This document shows positions 30,971 through 40,890 of a stretch of 64,000 nt of DNA, in pieces. The notes under the pieces were generated by a model. That model made no database searches. It worked only from the letters and a program-made list of their open reading frames with translations, and was not told the DNA's origin. The DNA is from JACCTU01 sp963788055 (lineage in GTDB: Bacteria; Actinomycetota; Thermoleophilia; Gaiellales; Gaiellaceae), in NCBI GenBank assembly GCA_963788055.1, contig CAWBFA010000001.1:372001-436000 (forward strand). Direction: 5' to 3'. Numbering within the stretch: the stretch's first letter is position 1; each line of letters opens with the position of its first letter. Position numbers and translations under genes: made by a program.

Positions 30971-31639
30971 CTAGACGCGGCTCGACGGGCAGAGGTCGTT
31001 CGCCACGCAGACCTCGCACCGTGGGGCACGCGCGAGGCACACACGCCGGCCGTGCCAGATCAGCAGGTGCGGGAATCGCCCCCAGTCCTCCCGAGGAACG
31101 AGCTTCACCAGGTCTCGCTCGATCTTCACCGGGTCGTCTTCCTTCGTGAGCCCGAGCCGCTGGGCGAGCCGGCGAACGTGCGTGTCGACGACGATGCCCT
31201 GTGGGTTTCCGAGCTCGGCCGCGACGACGTTCGCCGTCTTGCGGGCGACGCCGGGTAGGCGCGTCAGCTCCTCGAGCGTCCGCGGCACCTCGCCGTCGAA
31301 CTCCTCGAGCAGCATGCGCATCGTCCCGCGGATCGCCCTCGTCTTCTGGCGGTAGAACCCCGTCGTGAAGATGTCGCGCTCGAGCTCCTCCGGAGGCACG
31401 GCCAGGTAGTCCTCAGGGCGGCGGTACTTCTCGAAGAGCGTCGCGGTAACGCGGTTCACGTTCACGTCTGTCGTCTGCGCGGAGAGCATCACCGAGACCA
31501 GAAGCTCCAACGGGCCGCGGAACGTGAGCGCGATCGTCGCGTCCTCGTGCTCGCGCGCGAGGCGATCGATGATCTCGCGGACGCGCTCGCGCTTGGTTCC
31601 GGGTACACGGCGCCGTGCCTCTGGGACGAACGACCTCAC
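30971..31639 (-). CDS. nth: Endonuclease III
   Basis: 222 residues. The HhH motif LEELTRLPGVARKTANVVAA carries the catalytic lysine, VVDTHVRRLAQRLGL has the catalytic aspartate, and C-LARAPR-C-EV-C-VANDL-C is the 4Fe-4S loop. It removes oxidised pyrimidines from DNA. GTG 31639 overlaps the stop of the upstream PPOX gene (GTGA), so it is chosen over the longer frame to 31684. Last gene of the addB-addA-PPOX-nth repair operon. Confidence 0.93.
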   Translation of the reverse strand: MRSFVPEARRRVPGTKRERVREIIDRLAREHEDATIALTFRGPLELLVSVMLSAQTTDVNVNRVTATLFEKYRRPEDYLAVPPEELERDIFTTGFYRQKTRAIRGTMRMLLEEFDGEVPRTLEELTRLPGVARKTANVVAAELGNPQGIVVDTHVRRLAQRLGLTKEDDPVKIERDLVKLVPREDWGRFPHLLIWHGRRVCLARAPRCEVCVANDLCPSSRV

Positions 31640-32118
31640 GGGTAGGACGCCGTCGAGATCGTGCTGCCGCGTTCGGGCGACCACCGTCGCACCGTCATCA
31701 ACCCGCCCGCAAGATCCCAGCTCACGAACACGGCGCGGTCGACATCGACGGAGAGGACGAGCGCACGATCATCATCGAGCGGAACCCACCAGGGCTCGTC
31801 GCTCGCATTGCGCAGAGCGGGATCACGCACCTGGTCGGCGCGACCGAACAGCTTCAGCTCTCCTTCTCCCTGATTTGGCGCGGTCACGATGCTGTGAACG
31901 GCGCAGCGGGGGTCCCGTGTGAGGTCTCGCGCCTTCGCCGAGCGGGTCATCGCACCGAAAAGGAGGTGCCCTTCGAGCAGGAACGGCTCGACCGGGCTGA
32001 TTCGTGGGGTCCCGTCCGACCGAATCGTGCCGAGCATGACGAGCCTCGCCGCCTCGAGGCGCTCACGCCCGAGAGCGCTGAGCTCCGGCGCCTCGCGCTC
32101 GAGCTCCGACCAGCGCAT
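31636..32118 (-). CDS. Pyridoxamine-5'-phosphate-oxidase-like flavin-binding protein
   Basis: 160 residues of the split-barrel PNPOx fold: LEAARLVMLGTIRSDGTPRI, SPVEPFLLEGHLLFGAMTRS, AKARDLTRDPRCAVHSIV, then ELKLFGRADQV. These proteins bind FMN or F420 and reduce small molecules. The substrate is not evident. It begins 3 bases after the addA stop and overlaps nth. Confidence 0.78.
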   Translation of the reverse strand: MRWSELEREAPELSALGRERLEAARLVMLGTIRSDGTPRISPVEPFLLEGHLLFGAMTRSAKARDLTRDPRCAVHSIVTAPNQGEGELKLFGRADQVRDPALRNASDEPWWVPLDDDRALVLSVDVDRAVFVSWDLAGGLMTVRRWSPERGSTISTASYP

Positions 32119-32121
32119 CGT

Positions 32122-35100
32122 CTAGCCGACGGCCTGCAGCATCCCGCCGGCGACCGGCAATCGCGGACCGGCGCACACGACGTCGAGCGCCGGGCAGCCG
32201 GCGCACGCGTACTCGCTCGGCGTTGGCCGAAACTCGCCCGCGCGCAGGCGCGCGATCGCAGCTGAGAGGTCCGCCTCGAGCTCCGGCACACGGTCGCGCG
32301 TGAAGGTCGTGACGACGGGCTCGTCCGGCCGCTCGAGGAACAGGTACGCGACCTCGACCTCGTCGGCGCCCGCGCGGAAGCAGGCCAGCGCGTAGACGAG
32401 CCGCTGGAGCTCGTACGAGTGCGCGACGATCTCCGAGGGCTCCTGCCCCTCGAGCACGTTCGACTTGTAGTCGACGACGAGCGCACGCTCGCCGGCTCGG
32501 TGGTACGTGTCGAGGTAGCCGTGCAGGAGCACGCCGTCTTGCTCGAAGGTGAAGTGCCGTTCCTTCGCGACGCCGTCGAGGCCGGACACGCGGGTTGCGA
32601 GCTCCGAGGTGCAGTACGCCTGGATGAGGCTGCGGATCCGATCGACCTCCTCGTCGGCCGCGTGTGGATACGCGGCCCGGACGCGTTCCTCCCAGCCGGG
32701 CGCGAGCGCGGGCGCCGCCAGGTCGACGTGCTCGAGCTCTGCGTGCACGGCGCTACCGATCGCCGTGCCCGACAGTCCTTCGTGCCCGACTGCTTGGACA
32801 TCCAGCGAACGCATGCCTGCTACGCGCTCGGCGAAGTAGCGGTACGAGCACGTCTCGAACAGCGACAGCGCGGTGAAGGAGAGGCGGCGGACGTGGTGGA
32901 GCGCGGGCTCGGGAATCGCCTGAAGCTCGGGGAGCGTCGGCGCAGGCGGCGGCAACGGCTCGACAGCACCCTCGCTGAACAGCTCCAGCTGGCCGGGCTC
33001 CGCGGTCTCCTCGGGCGACTCGGGCTCTTCGCGATACCGGTCGAAGCGAACCTGCACGAGCGCGTCACCGCGGACGAGCTCGAGCGGCGCGCCGTTCGCG
33101 GCTGCGAGCTCGTCGGCGGCGTCGAGCCGCTGCAGCACCCACCCCATCGGCGTCGAGCGGTCGGCGGTGCTCTCGCGATCGATCGCCCCTGAGACGATCA
33201 GCCGATCGACGGCGCGGGTCATCGCGACGTAGTAGAGCCGGAGCCGCTCGGCGCGGTCCTCCTCCTCCCGGGCGTGCCGGACCTCGTCGTAGTCGAACGC
33301 TCCGCGCCGCTTGCTCGTCGCCGGGTCGGCGACCCTGAAGCCGAAGCGGCCGTCGGACAGCGCGAGGATCTCGTCGCCGTCGGGCGCGCGCTTGTCTCGT
33401 CCCGCGTCGGCGACCACGACGACCTTGAACTCGAGTCCCTTCGCGGCATGGATCGTGAGCAGCCGCACGGAGTCCGAGCCTTCTTCCTCCGCGACCGCCT
33501 CGAGCTCCTTCGCGCCGACGGCCTCTTGGTCACGGACGAAGCGCACGAACCCCTCGACGTTCGGGCCGCGCAGCTCCTCGTAGGAGCGCGCGAGCCGCGC
33601 GAGCTTCCGCAGGTTCGCGTACCGGCGGCGGCCGTCCCACTGCACCAGCACCGCGAGGTCGTAGTCGTGCTCGGACACGATCTGCTCGCACAGTCGCTCG
33701 AGCGGCAGGCGCGGCAGCGCCTTGACGAGACGCTCGTAGCGCTGGAGGAAGGCACGGATCAGCTGCGCGTCGCGCTCGTCGAGCTCGGGCGGCAAGCCCT
33801 TCTCGATTCCGGTGAAGAGCGGCCGCTTGGACGCGGCTCGCCGGATCAGGACGAGCGCGTCGTTCGACACGCCGACGAACGGGGAGGCGAGCACCGCGAT
33901 GAGCGCCTGATCGTCGTAGCGGTTCTGCAGCAACAGCAGGTACGAGAGGAGATCGACGACCTGCTGCTGCCCGAAGTACCCCCGGCCGGTCGCGCGATAG
34001 GTCGGAAGCCCTGCCTTGCGCAGCTCTTCCTCGTATGCCTCCGCGTCCGTGCCGGCCGCGAACAGCAGCACGATCTCGCCCGGCGTCGCCGCGCCCTCGT
34101 CGACGAGCTCGCGAACGCGGCGCGCGATGTGCTTCGCCTCCGCGCGCCGCCAGTGCACGCCTGTGTCGGCGTACGTCTCCTTCTCGGTGACCAGCAGCTC
34201 CACCGGATGGCCGAACACGGGGTCCGGGAACTCGCCCGACGCCGCGAGGGGTTGGAACTCGTCGCCGAACTCGTCGTTGAACAGATAGTTGACGGCGGCA
34301 AGCACCTCGGGCCGCGAGCGGTAGTTGCGGACGAGCGCGAGACCTCCGCCCTCGGCTTCGCGACGCTCTCGGAAGACCTGCACGTCCGCGTGCCGGAACC
34401 CGTAGATCGACTGGAACTCGTCGCCCACAAAGAAGAGCTCGGGCCTGGCAGGGCCCTCGGCGACGAGATCGATCAGCTCGCACTGAAGCCGGTTCGTGTC
34501 CTGGAACTCGTCGACCATGATCGCCGCGAAGCGCAAGTGCTCGCGCTCGCGGATCCCCTGGTTCGCTCGGAGCAGGTCGCGCGCGGTGAGCTGGAGGTCT
34601 TCGAAGTCGAGCACCCCCTCGCGGCGCTTCGCGGCGTCGTACGCGCGCGCGAACGACTCGAGCAGCGCCTGGAGGAGATCGCGATCCCGAACGGCGAGCT
34701 CATCGAGCGCCGATCGCTCGACCACCTTGCGCGCCTCCTCGTACGACGCGGTGCGCTCGCTGCTGCGCACCTTGTGTGCAGAGAGGTCGACCAGCCGGTC
34801 GGCTCCCGGCGAGCCGCTGAGGATCTCGAGCATGCGCCTGGCGTTCGCACGCTGGAGCTCCGTCGCGTCCGCGTCGGTCGCGAGGCAGCGCGCGGCGTCG
34901 CGCAGCGACTCGACACGTTCGGAGAGCGGCGCACGCTCGCCGAGCTCGAGCACGAGCTCACGCCCGGCGGAACGCAGCGTCTCGTAGACGCCGATCAGCA
35001 TCCGGCGCAGCGCCGCCGTGCCGTAGGTCGCGAGCAGCTGTAGACGCTCGGGCTCCTCACCGGCGCAGAACTCGTCGAGCGCCTCCGCGAACGCCTCGCC

Positions 35101-35478
35101 CGCGAGCACGGAGGCCTGCGCGCCGTCGAGCTCGCGGAAGCGCGGGTCGAGCCCAGCCTCGAATGGGTATGTCCGGAGCAGCCGCGCGCAGAAGCCGTGG
35201 ATCGTCGCGATCCAGGCACCGTCGAGCTCACGCGCGAGGTCGTGGCGGCCGCGCTCGCGCAGCTCGCGCCGAATCCGCGCGCGGAGCTCGCCTGCTGCCT
35301 TGCGCGTGTACGTGATCACGAGGAGCGACCCGACGTCCAGCCCGCGGTCGCACACTGCGCGCACGAACCGCTCGACGAGGACGGCGGTCTTGCCCGTCCC
35401 CGCACCGGCGGAGAGGAACACGCGACCCTCGGCCGCGATCGCCTCGCGCTGCTCCGGGTTCGGGGCGAGCGCACTCAC
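32122..35478 (-). CDS. addA: AddA-like UvrD-family helicase/nuclease
   Basis: 1118 residues. Helicase motifs: Q/Walker A NPEQREAIAAEG...SAGAGTGKTAVLVERF, Ia VITYTRKAAGELR, II AIMVDEFQDTNRLQ, III FFVGDEFQSIYGFRHADV, V LLTIHAAKGLEFKVV, VI LRLYYVAMTRAVDRLI. The C-terminus has a RecB-type nuclease domain (VDYKSNVLEGQ) and cysteines in LFETCSYRYFAERV and CAGCPALDVVC, a pattern like the Fe-S clasp of AddB. It processes double-strand breaks together with the next gene. GTG 35478 overlaps the addB stop by 4 bases. Confidence 0.88.
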   Translation of the reverse strand: MSALAPNPEQREAIAAEGRVFLSAGAGTGKTAVLVERFVRAVCDRGLDVGSLLVITYTRKAAGELRARIRRELRERGRHDLARELDGAWIATIHGFCARLLRTYPFEAGLDPRFRELDGAQASVLAGEAFAEALDEFCAGEEPERLQLLATYGTAALRRMLIGVYETLRSAGRELVLELGERAPLSERVESLRDAARCLATDADATELQRANARRMLEILSGSPGADRLVDLSAHKVRSSERTASYEEARKVVERSALDELAVRDRDLLQALLESFARAYDAAKRREGVLDFEDLQLTARDLLRANQGIREREHLRFAAIMVDEFQDTNRLQCELIDLVAEGPARPELFFVGDEFQSIYGFRHADVQVFRERREAEGGGLALVRNYRSRPEVLAAVNYLFNDEFGDEFQPLAASGEFPDPVFGHPVELLVTEKETYADTGVHWRRAEAKHIARRVRELVDEGAATPGEIVLLFAAGTDAEAYEEELRKAGLPTYRATGRGYFGQQQVVDLLSYLLLLQNRYDDQALIAVLASPFVGVSNDALVLIRRAASKRPLFTGIEKGLPPELDERDAQLIRAFLQRYERLVKALPRLPLERLCEQIVSEHDYDLAVLVQWDGRRRYANLRKLARLARSYEELRGPNVEGFVRFVRDQEAVGAKELEAVAEEEGSDSVRLLTIHAAKGLEFKVVVVADAGRDKRAPDGDEILALSDGRFGFRVADPATSKRRGAFDYDEVRHAREEEDRAERLRLYYVAMTRAVDRLIVSGAIDRESTADRSTPMGWVLQRLDAADELAAANGAPLELVRGDALVQVRFDRYREEPESPEETAEPGQLELFSEGAVEPLPPPAPTLPELQAIPEPALHHVRRLSFTALSLFETCSYRYFAERVAGMRSLDVQAVGHEGLSGTAIGSAVHAELEHVDLAAPALAPGWEERVRAAYPHAADEEVDRIRSLIQAYCTSELATRVSGLDGVAKERHFTFEQDGVLLHGYLDTYHRAGERALVVDYKSNVLEGQEPSEIVAHSYELQRLVYALACFRAGADEVEVAYLFLERPDEPVVTTFTRDRVPELEADLSAAIARLRAGEFRPTPSEYACAGCPALDVVCAGPRLPVAGGMLQAVG

Positions 35479-38396
35479 GGCCTACGCACCCGGCACATCG
35501 GCCAGAGCTGGCACCACTGCGGGCATTCACCGCCGCGCGGATCGTGGAGCACGTCACCGCGGCGAATGCGCTGCGCGAGCCCGCGTGCGTTATCGCGGGC
35601 GGTCTCGACCTGCTGCCAGAACGCGTCGTCCTCGACGTAGTCCTTCGGGGCGTAGCCGGCGAGCACCTCGTCCTTCGCCTCTGCGCGCAGCAACCCGCGC
35701 GGCTTGCGGTCGCCGGCGAGCGGCCGGTAGACCCCGCCGAGGGGCTCGATTCCGACCAGGTCGCGGAGCACGAGCATGTAGAGCGGGATCTGGAGCCGCA
35801 ACTCCTTCTCGATCTGACTCGCCGAGTGCGCGCTCTTGCCCGCCTTGTAGTCCTGCACGATCCCGCGCGCGCTGAACGGGTCGGTGTCGATGCGGTCGAT
35901 CTTCCCGCTCAGGGTCAGCCCCTCGCCCAGGTCGAGCCCACGCTGGAGTTCCTGCGGCGAGCGCTCCATCCCGAACGAGACCTCGAAGCGCTTCGGCACC
36001 AACTGCGCGTCGGCGTCAGCCTCGAAGTGGACGAGCGCCTCGAGGTCGCGCCAGAGCGATGCGTCGAGCTCGCGGCGCTGCATCGTCGTCATCTCCATGC
36101 GTACTCCCTCGAGCGCCTTGTCGAGGCACTGGCGCATCAAGCGGACGGCGGCGTCGACCCGCTCGGGCGGAACGCGGTCCGTGCCGAGCTCCTTGGGCAG
36201 TGCCGCGAAGAACTTGTGCAGCGCGTTGTGCGCGACCGAGCCGCGCAGCTTCGGGTCGACCTCGGCGTCGATCGTCTTCGGGTCGAGCAGGCGGTCGACG
36301 AACCACGCGGACGAGCAGTCGGCCATCCGCTCGAGCTCGGTGACGGGGAAGGTCGTGCGAGCACCGAGGGTCTCGAGCACGAGCGGATGGCTGAGACGGG
36401 TCGGCCGGTGCTCGGCGCGCCGAGCGCGGGCGAGCCTGCGCTCCCAGCCGTTCGCGCTCGCGATCCCGTCTGCCTCTGCACCGTGGTCGCGCGAGATCGA
36501 GGCGAGTGCGCGCAGCCGCTCGCGGTCGGTCGGCGCGTCCTCGAGCCGCCACGTGAGCTCCGACAGCCGGCGCCGCGTGGTCGCGCGCTCGACCTCTTCC
36601 CGCGGGAAGAGCGCGCGCACCTCGTCCCAGAACGGGCTCGCCTCCTTCGGGCTGCCCTCGTCGTTCGCGGACTCGCGGACGAGGTACAGACGGCGCGTCG
36701 GGCGCGAGCACGCGGTGTAGAAGAGGTAGCGGTCGCGACTGACCTGGTCGGCGCGCTGCAGTCGTCCGCCGAGGCGTTCACGGGCTTCCTCGTCCAGGAA
36801 CGGCGTCCCGCCGCCGCGCCGCGGCAGGCTGCCCTCTTCCAGCCCGAGGACGAAGACGACCTCGAAGCGGGCCGTGCGTGCGCGGTCGAGATCGAGCACG
36901 GCGACCTTGCCGGGCTCGGCACGCTCGCCGCGCAGGCGCGCACGCTCGAGCGTCGCGATCACGTCGTCCGGGCCGACCGGCTCGTCGACCAGCCGCTCCC
37001 ACCTGCCGAGCTCGTCGAGCAGGCGCAGGCACGCGTCGAGAGCGCGGAGGTCGCTCGCGGGGCTCTCCCCCACCGGAGGATGCTCGAGCCCGTGCGCCGC
37101 GCGCAGCATCGACTGCGCGAGCGCGCGGACGGCGTCCACCGCCGGCGTCCCCGAACGCAGCGCCTCGAGCTGCCGGAGCGGCGAGCCTCGGAGCTCCTGC
37201 AGGACCGCTTCGATCCGCTCCTGCTCGGCGACCGCGCGTCCGCGCAGGCGTCCCTCGACGAAGTCGACGTGCGCGCGGGTCAGCCCCGAGTACGGGGAGC
37301 GGAGGAACGCGAAGAGGTCGGCGCGCGACCCGTCGGCCCACGCGTAGCGGAGCAGCGCGAGGAGTGCGTGCCCGAAGGCGGTCTCGGCCAGGCGACCACG
37401 GCCGTCGAACGCGTACGGGATCCCGAGCGTGCGAAAGGCGGTCTCCAGCGGCGCGCGCCAGCGGCCGAGGGACGGGCACACGACGCCGATCGCGTCCGGC
37501 GCCGTTCCGCCGCGCACGAGCTGCAGCACCTCGTCGCCGACGAGCTCGAGCGCTCCGCGCACACCCGCGCCCTCCAGGAACGCGAGGGCGCCGTCGAGCG
37601 GCGGGGCGCCGGGGGCCGGCTCCTCGAAGAGTGAGCGCTCGAGGTGTGCGAGGGCGGGTGGCGCGACCTCGGCATAGGCGGCCGGAAGCTCTTCGATCCG
37701 ACCGTCCGCGAGCCTGGCGAGGTCCTCGGCCGTAATCCGGAGCGACGCGAATGCGGCGCGGCCCTGCTCGTAGGGCAACGAGACGACCACCTCGGTGCGC
37801 CCGGCTAGCGCTTCGAGCAGCGCCCACTCGGCGGCGGTGAGGTCCTCGAAGCCGTAGGCGAAGACGGGCTCGCCGTGCCACGCGTCGAGCCTGTCCCTCA
37901 GGCGCGCAACCGCCTCGGCACGAAGGAGCTCGCGGTCCCAGACCCCGAGCGTGTCGAGCTCCGCGCGGTAGGACGCGTAGAGGTGCGCGAGGTCCCCGTC
38001 GACCCGGTCGGGCTCGAGCAGCGCGCCCTGGAGCTCGCGGATCGCCTCGCGGAGCGTGTCGGCGAACCCGGCGGAATGCGCGGACGCGGACAGACCGTTC
38101 AGCGACGCACGCGCGACGGCCCGCCGGAGCGCGAGCTGCTGCTGCGCGTCGGTGGCGAGCGGCCGGGTCGGCCCGGCGTAGGCGAGCCGCTCGAAGACGT
38201 CGTCGAAGGTGCCGATGGAGCCGCCGAAGACGCAGCCGTGCCTGACGACGAGCTCCCGCTCCACCCGATCGACGTCCGACCGGCTCGGCACGATCAATGT
38301 CGGCTCCCGCCCCTCGCCGAGCACATCGAGATACCGCTCCAGGAGCAGCGAGACCTTCCCCGCGTTCGCGGGGCCGACGAGCAGGCTCAGACCCAC
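35475..38396 (-). CDS. addB: AddB-like nuclease subunit
   Basis: About 973 residues. It starts LSLLVGPANAGKVSLLLERY, a degenerate Walker A with V after the lysine; inactive helicase parts follow (FEVVFVLGLEEGSLPRRGGG, DRYLFYTACSRPTRRLYLV). The C-terminal PD-(D/E)XK nuclease has LRGSVAHNALHKFF, KIDRIDTDPF and IVQDYKAGK. Cysteines in MADCSSAWF and CPQWCQLWPMC form the expected 4Fe-4S clasp. It is the Chi-recognition and nuclease partner of AddA. GTG 38396 is chosen because the frame beyond is uncharacteristic. Confidence 0.85.
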   Translation of the reverse strand: MGLSLLVGPANAGKVSLLLERYLDVLGEGREPTLIVPSRSDVDRVERELVVRHGCVFGGSIGTFDDVFERLAYAGPTRPLATDAQQQLALRRAVARASLNGLSASAHSAGFADTLREAIRELQGALLEPDRVDGDLAHLYASYRAELDTLGVWDRELLRAEAVARLRDRLDAWHGEPVFAYGFEDLTAAEWALLEALAGRTEVVVSLPYEQGRAAFASLRITAEDLARLADGRIEELPAAYAEVAPPALAHLERSLFEEPAPGAPPLDGALAFLEGAGVRGALELVGDEVLQLVRGGTAPDAIGVVCPSLGRWRAPLETAFRTLGIPYAFDGRGRLAETAFGHALLALLRYAWADGSRADLFAFLRSPYSGLTRAHVDFVEGRLRGRAVAEQERIEAVLQELRGSPLRQLEALRSGTPAVDAVRALAQSMLRAAHGLEHPPVGESPASDLRALDACLRLLDELGRWERLVDEPVGPDDVIATLERARLRGERAEPGKVAVLDLDRARTARFEVVFVLGLEEGSLPRRGGGTPFLDEEARERLGGRLQRADQVSRDRYLFYTACSRPTRRLYLVRESANDEGSPKEASPFWDEVRALFPREEVERATTRRRLSELTWRLEDAPTDRERLRALASISRDHGAEADGIASANGWERRLARARRAEHRPTRLSHPLVLETLGARTTFPVTELERMADCSSAWFVDRLLDPKTIDAEVDPKLRGSVAHNALHKFFAALPKELGTDRVPPERVDAAVRLMRQCLDKALEGVRMEMTTMQRRELDASLWRDLEALVHFEADADAQLVPKRFEVSFGMERSPQELQRGLDLGEGLTLSGKIDRIDTDPFSARGIVQDYKAGKSAHSASQIEKELRLQIPLYMLVLRDLVGIEPLGGVYRPLAGDRKPRGLLRAEAKDEVLAGYAPKDYVEDDAFWQQVETARDNARGLAQRIRRGDVLHDPRGGECPQWCQLWPMCRVRRP

Positions 38397-38492
38397 AACC
38401 CATCCATCGTAGAGCCCGGTCCCGACGCCTCCGGACACGGCTCCCCGCAAAGTGCGCGAAACGTTCGGGCGGGTGGCTGCCCCGCCCTTCGC

Positions 38493-38693
38493 TCAGCCCG
38501 CCGAGGCCGCCTTCGGCCTGCGGCCGCGTCTGGCAGCCGCCTGTCCCGGCATCTTTCCGGCGCAGGTGTCACACAGGTCCGCCTGCTTGGAGCCGCGGCG
38601 CGCGTCGTTGAAGTTGATGCGCATCACGGCGCCCTTCGATTCGTCGATCTCGTTGCTGCAATTGTCGCAAACGAGCACGGTCTTTCTCGCCAA
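38493..38693 (-). CDS. Small zinc-ribbon protein with basic tail
   Basis: 66 residues. CDNCSNEID and CDTCAGKMPG make one four-cysteine zinc site; the tail AARRGRRPKAA contains an RGRRP-type AT-hook-like element, as at the end of Lsr2-like proteins. It may bind DNA. The TTG start at 38693 is supported by GAGGAGG with good spacing. Confidence 0.7.
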   Translation of the reverse strand: MARKTVLVCDNCSNEIDESKGAVMRINFNDARRGSKQADLCDTCAGKMPGQAAARRGRRPKAASAG

Positions 38694-38752
38694 GTTTTCC
38701 TCCTCGCGATGATGGGATCAAGGCGATTCTAGCCGAGAAAGGACAGTGGAAA

Positions 38753-39775
38753 CTATGCGGCCGCGCGAGACTGCCGAATTCGCCACGACCGAAGCAGGCT
38801 GAGGAGCTCCTGCTCTTCCAGATCGAGCCCGGTATCCCGTGCGGAGACGATGCGCAAATGCCGCGGCCGGAAATCGGCGATCGTGCGCCCGTCCAGGTAC
38901 TGCTCGATCACGGGCGGGCTGATGTAAGAAGCGCGGCAGACCGCCGGGGTGTTGCCGAGCTTCTCCGCGACCGCGCGGCACGTGGCAGTCACGTTCTTCT
39001 TGGCCTGCGTCTCGGTTTCCGCTGCACCGCGTTCGGCCAGGCCGATCGCTGCGAGCAACGTGCCGCCCCAGGTGCGGAAGTCCTTGACCGTGAAATCCTC
39101 GCCCATGTGCTCCTGCACGTACTCGTTGAGATGCCGGTCGCTCAAGTTCGCCAGCTCGCCCTCCTCCCCTCGATAGCGGAAGAGTCGGCGTCCGCCCGGG
39201 AGGTCGAGCAGCTCCTCCAGCGCATCCGCCAGTTCCGCGTCGAGGACCGCGGTCCGCACCCACACCTTGTGCTTGCCGGGGAAGTCGAGCGAGATCCTGT
39301 TTCCGCGCACCTTGACGTGCCCTTTCCTCAGCGTCGTGATCCCGTAGGTACGCGACTCCTTCGCATAACGCTCCGAACCCGGACGGAACCAGCCGAGGTT
39401 GATCAAACGTAGGGCGATTGCGCAGACGCGGGCCCTGTCGAGGGGCTCGCGGTCCATGTCCTCGGCCATGGCGGTGCGGATCAGCGGGAGCCGGTCGCCG
39501 AAGCGCACGAGCCTCTCGTACTTCGCCCGCTCCTGCTGCTCGCGAAACGCGGCCGAGTAGAGGTACTGCCTGCGGCCCGCGCGGTCGAGGCCGACCGCCT
39601 GCAGCTTCGCACCGGGGCTCGGCGAGATCCACACGTCGCGCCACGCGGGCGGGATGCGCAGCTGCTCGATCCGCTCGAGCTTCGCGGGATCGGTGATCTC
39701 ATGCCCGTTGGCGCCGAAGTAGCGAAAGCCGCGACTCTTCGAGCCGCGGCGACGCAGACCCCCTGTGCGTGCCAT
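38753..39775 (-). CDS. DNA topoisomerase IB (poxvirus type)
   Basis: 340 residues. N-terminal domain YFGANGHEITDPAKLERIEQ and RIPPAWRDVWISPSPGAKLQ; the catalytic domain with YGITTLRKGHVKVRGNRISL, FTVKDFRTWGGTLLAAIGL (the RxxxG/T segment) and the active-site tyrosine in CRASYISPPVIEQYLDG. It relaxes supercoils through a 3'-phosphotyrosine link. Complete length for the family. It reads away from the dehydrogenase gene over a short gap. Confidence 0.92.
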   Translation of the reverse strand: MARTGGLRRRGSKSRGFRYFGANGHEITDPAKLERIEQLRIPPAWRDVWISPSPGAKLQAVGLDRAGRRQYLYSAAFREQQERAKYERLVRFGDRLPLIRTAMAEDMDREPLDRARVCAIALRLINLGWFRPGSERYAKESRTYGITTLRKGHVKVRGNRISLDFPGKHKVWVRTAVLDAELADALEELLDLPGGRRLFRYRGEEGELANLSDRHLNEYVQEHMGEDFTVKDFRTWGGTLLAAIGLAERGAAETETQAKKNVTATCRAVAEKLGNTPAVCRASYISPPVIEQYLDGRTIADFRPRHLRIVSARDTGLDLEEQELLSLLRSWRIRQSRAAA

Positions 39776-39819
39776 GACTGCGGTCTAACCCGCGACCGCG
39801 CCCGGTAATCTCGGCCGCC

Positions 39820-40890
39820 GTGGACACGAACACGATCGTCGTGCTCGAGGGCGACCAGACCGGCCAGGAGCTTCTCGAAGAGGCGCTGCGCGTCCTCCAG
39901 CCGGACGTGATCGGACTCGATCTCTCGTTCCCGCGCTACGACCTCTCGCTCGAGAATCGCCGCGCGACCGAGAACGCGGTGGTGTACGAGGCGGCCGCGG
40001 CGATCAAGGAACACGGGCTCGGGCTGAAGGCCGCGACGATCACTCCGGAAGAGCGCGGAGACGTCGGCTCGCCGAACCGCATCCTTCGCGAAGAGATCGG
40101 GGGACGCGTGATCGTCCGCACGGGGCGGCGAATTCCCGGCGTCGTTCCGATCGGCGGCGTGTTCGCACCGATCTCCGTCGTGCGGATGGCCGTCGGCGAC
40201 GCGTACGGAGCGAAGGAGTGGCGCGAAGGCGAGGGCGAGGACGAGGTCGCGTACCGAACGGAGAAGATCGAGCGTCGGATCTGCCGCTCGGTGGCCGAGT
40301 ATGCGTTCCGGCTCGCGGAGCGGACGCACGCGCGCGTCTTCGGCGGCCCGAAGTACACGGTCTCGCCGACGTACGAGGGGATGCTGAAGGAGGAGATGGA
40401 CGCGGCCGCCCAGCGGCACGCCGACGTGCCGTACGAACCGCAACTGATCGACGCGACGTTCGCGCTGCTGATGGCGCGGGCGTCGGACCCGCTCGTGATC
40501 CCGTCGCTGAATCGCGACGGCGACATCCTGAGCGACTTCGTGCTGCCCCTCTTCGGCTCGATTGCCGGCTCCGAGTCGCTGCTCGTCGCGTTCGACGAGA
40601 TTGACGTCCCCAGCGCGTTGATGGCCGAGGCCGCGCACGGGACCGCGCCGGCCCTCGAAGGAAAGAACATCGCCAACCCGATGGCGATGATCCTCGCGGC
40701 GGCGGCGCTACTGATGCACGGTGACGAGCAAGAGCAACAGGCGGCGCGGGCGATCCGCGAGTCGGCGCTCGAGGCCGTCGCGGAGGGCGAGCGCACCGCG
40801 GACCTCGGCGGGCATCTCGGCACGTCGGAGTACACCGACGAGGTGGTCCGGCGCGTGAAGACGAAGCTCGAGGTCTGGGCGGCGCTCTAG
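39820..40890 (+). CDS. Isocitrate/isopropylmalate dehydrogenase-family protein
   Basis: 356 residues. VVLEGDQTGQELLEEALRVL, KAATITPEERGDVGSPNRIL, YRTEKIERRICRSVAEYAFR, metal-site segment DGDILSDFVLPLFG and cofactor segment EAAHGTAPALEGKNIANPMA show a beta-decarboxylating dehydrogenase. The residues that separate isocitrate from isopropylmalate use cannot be decided by eye; EAAHGTAPALEGKNIANP fits the isocitrate type. GTG 39820. Its last codon and stop lie inside a tandem repeat unit. Confidence 0.82.
   Translation: MDTNTIVVLEGDQTGQELLEEALRVLQPDVIGLDLSFPRYDLSLENRRATENAVVYEAAAAIKEHGLGLKAATITPEERGDVGSPNRILREEIGGRVIVRTGRRIPGVVPIGGVFAPISVVRMAVGDAYGAKEWREGEGEDEVAYRTEKIERRICRSVAEYAFRLAERTHARVFGGPKYTVSPTYEGMLKEEMDAAAQRHADVPYEPQLIDATFALLMARASDPLVIPSLNRDGDILSDFVLPLFGSIAGSESLLVAFDEIDVPSALMAEAAHGTAPALEGKNIANPMAMILAAAALLMHGDEQEQQAARAIRESALEAVAEGERTADLGGHLGTSEYTDEVVRRVKTKLEVWAAL

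Noticed and set aside
33274..37634. Very long plus-strand ORFs opposite addA and addB
   Set aside because: They mirror codon bias of the real minus-strand genes; no motif or conserved domain is visible, while the minus strand has complete helicase and nuclease motifs.
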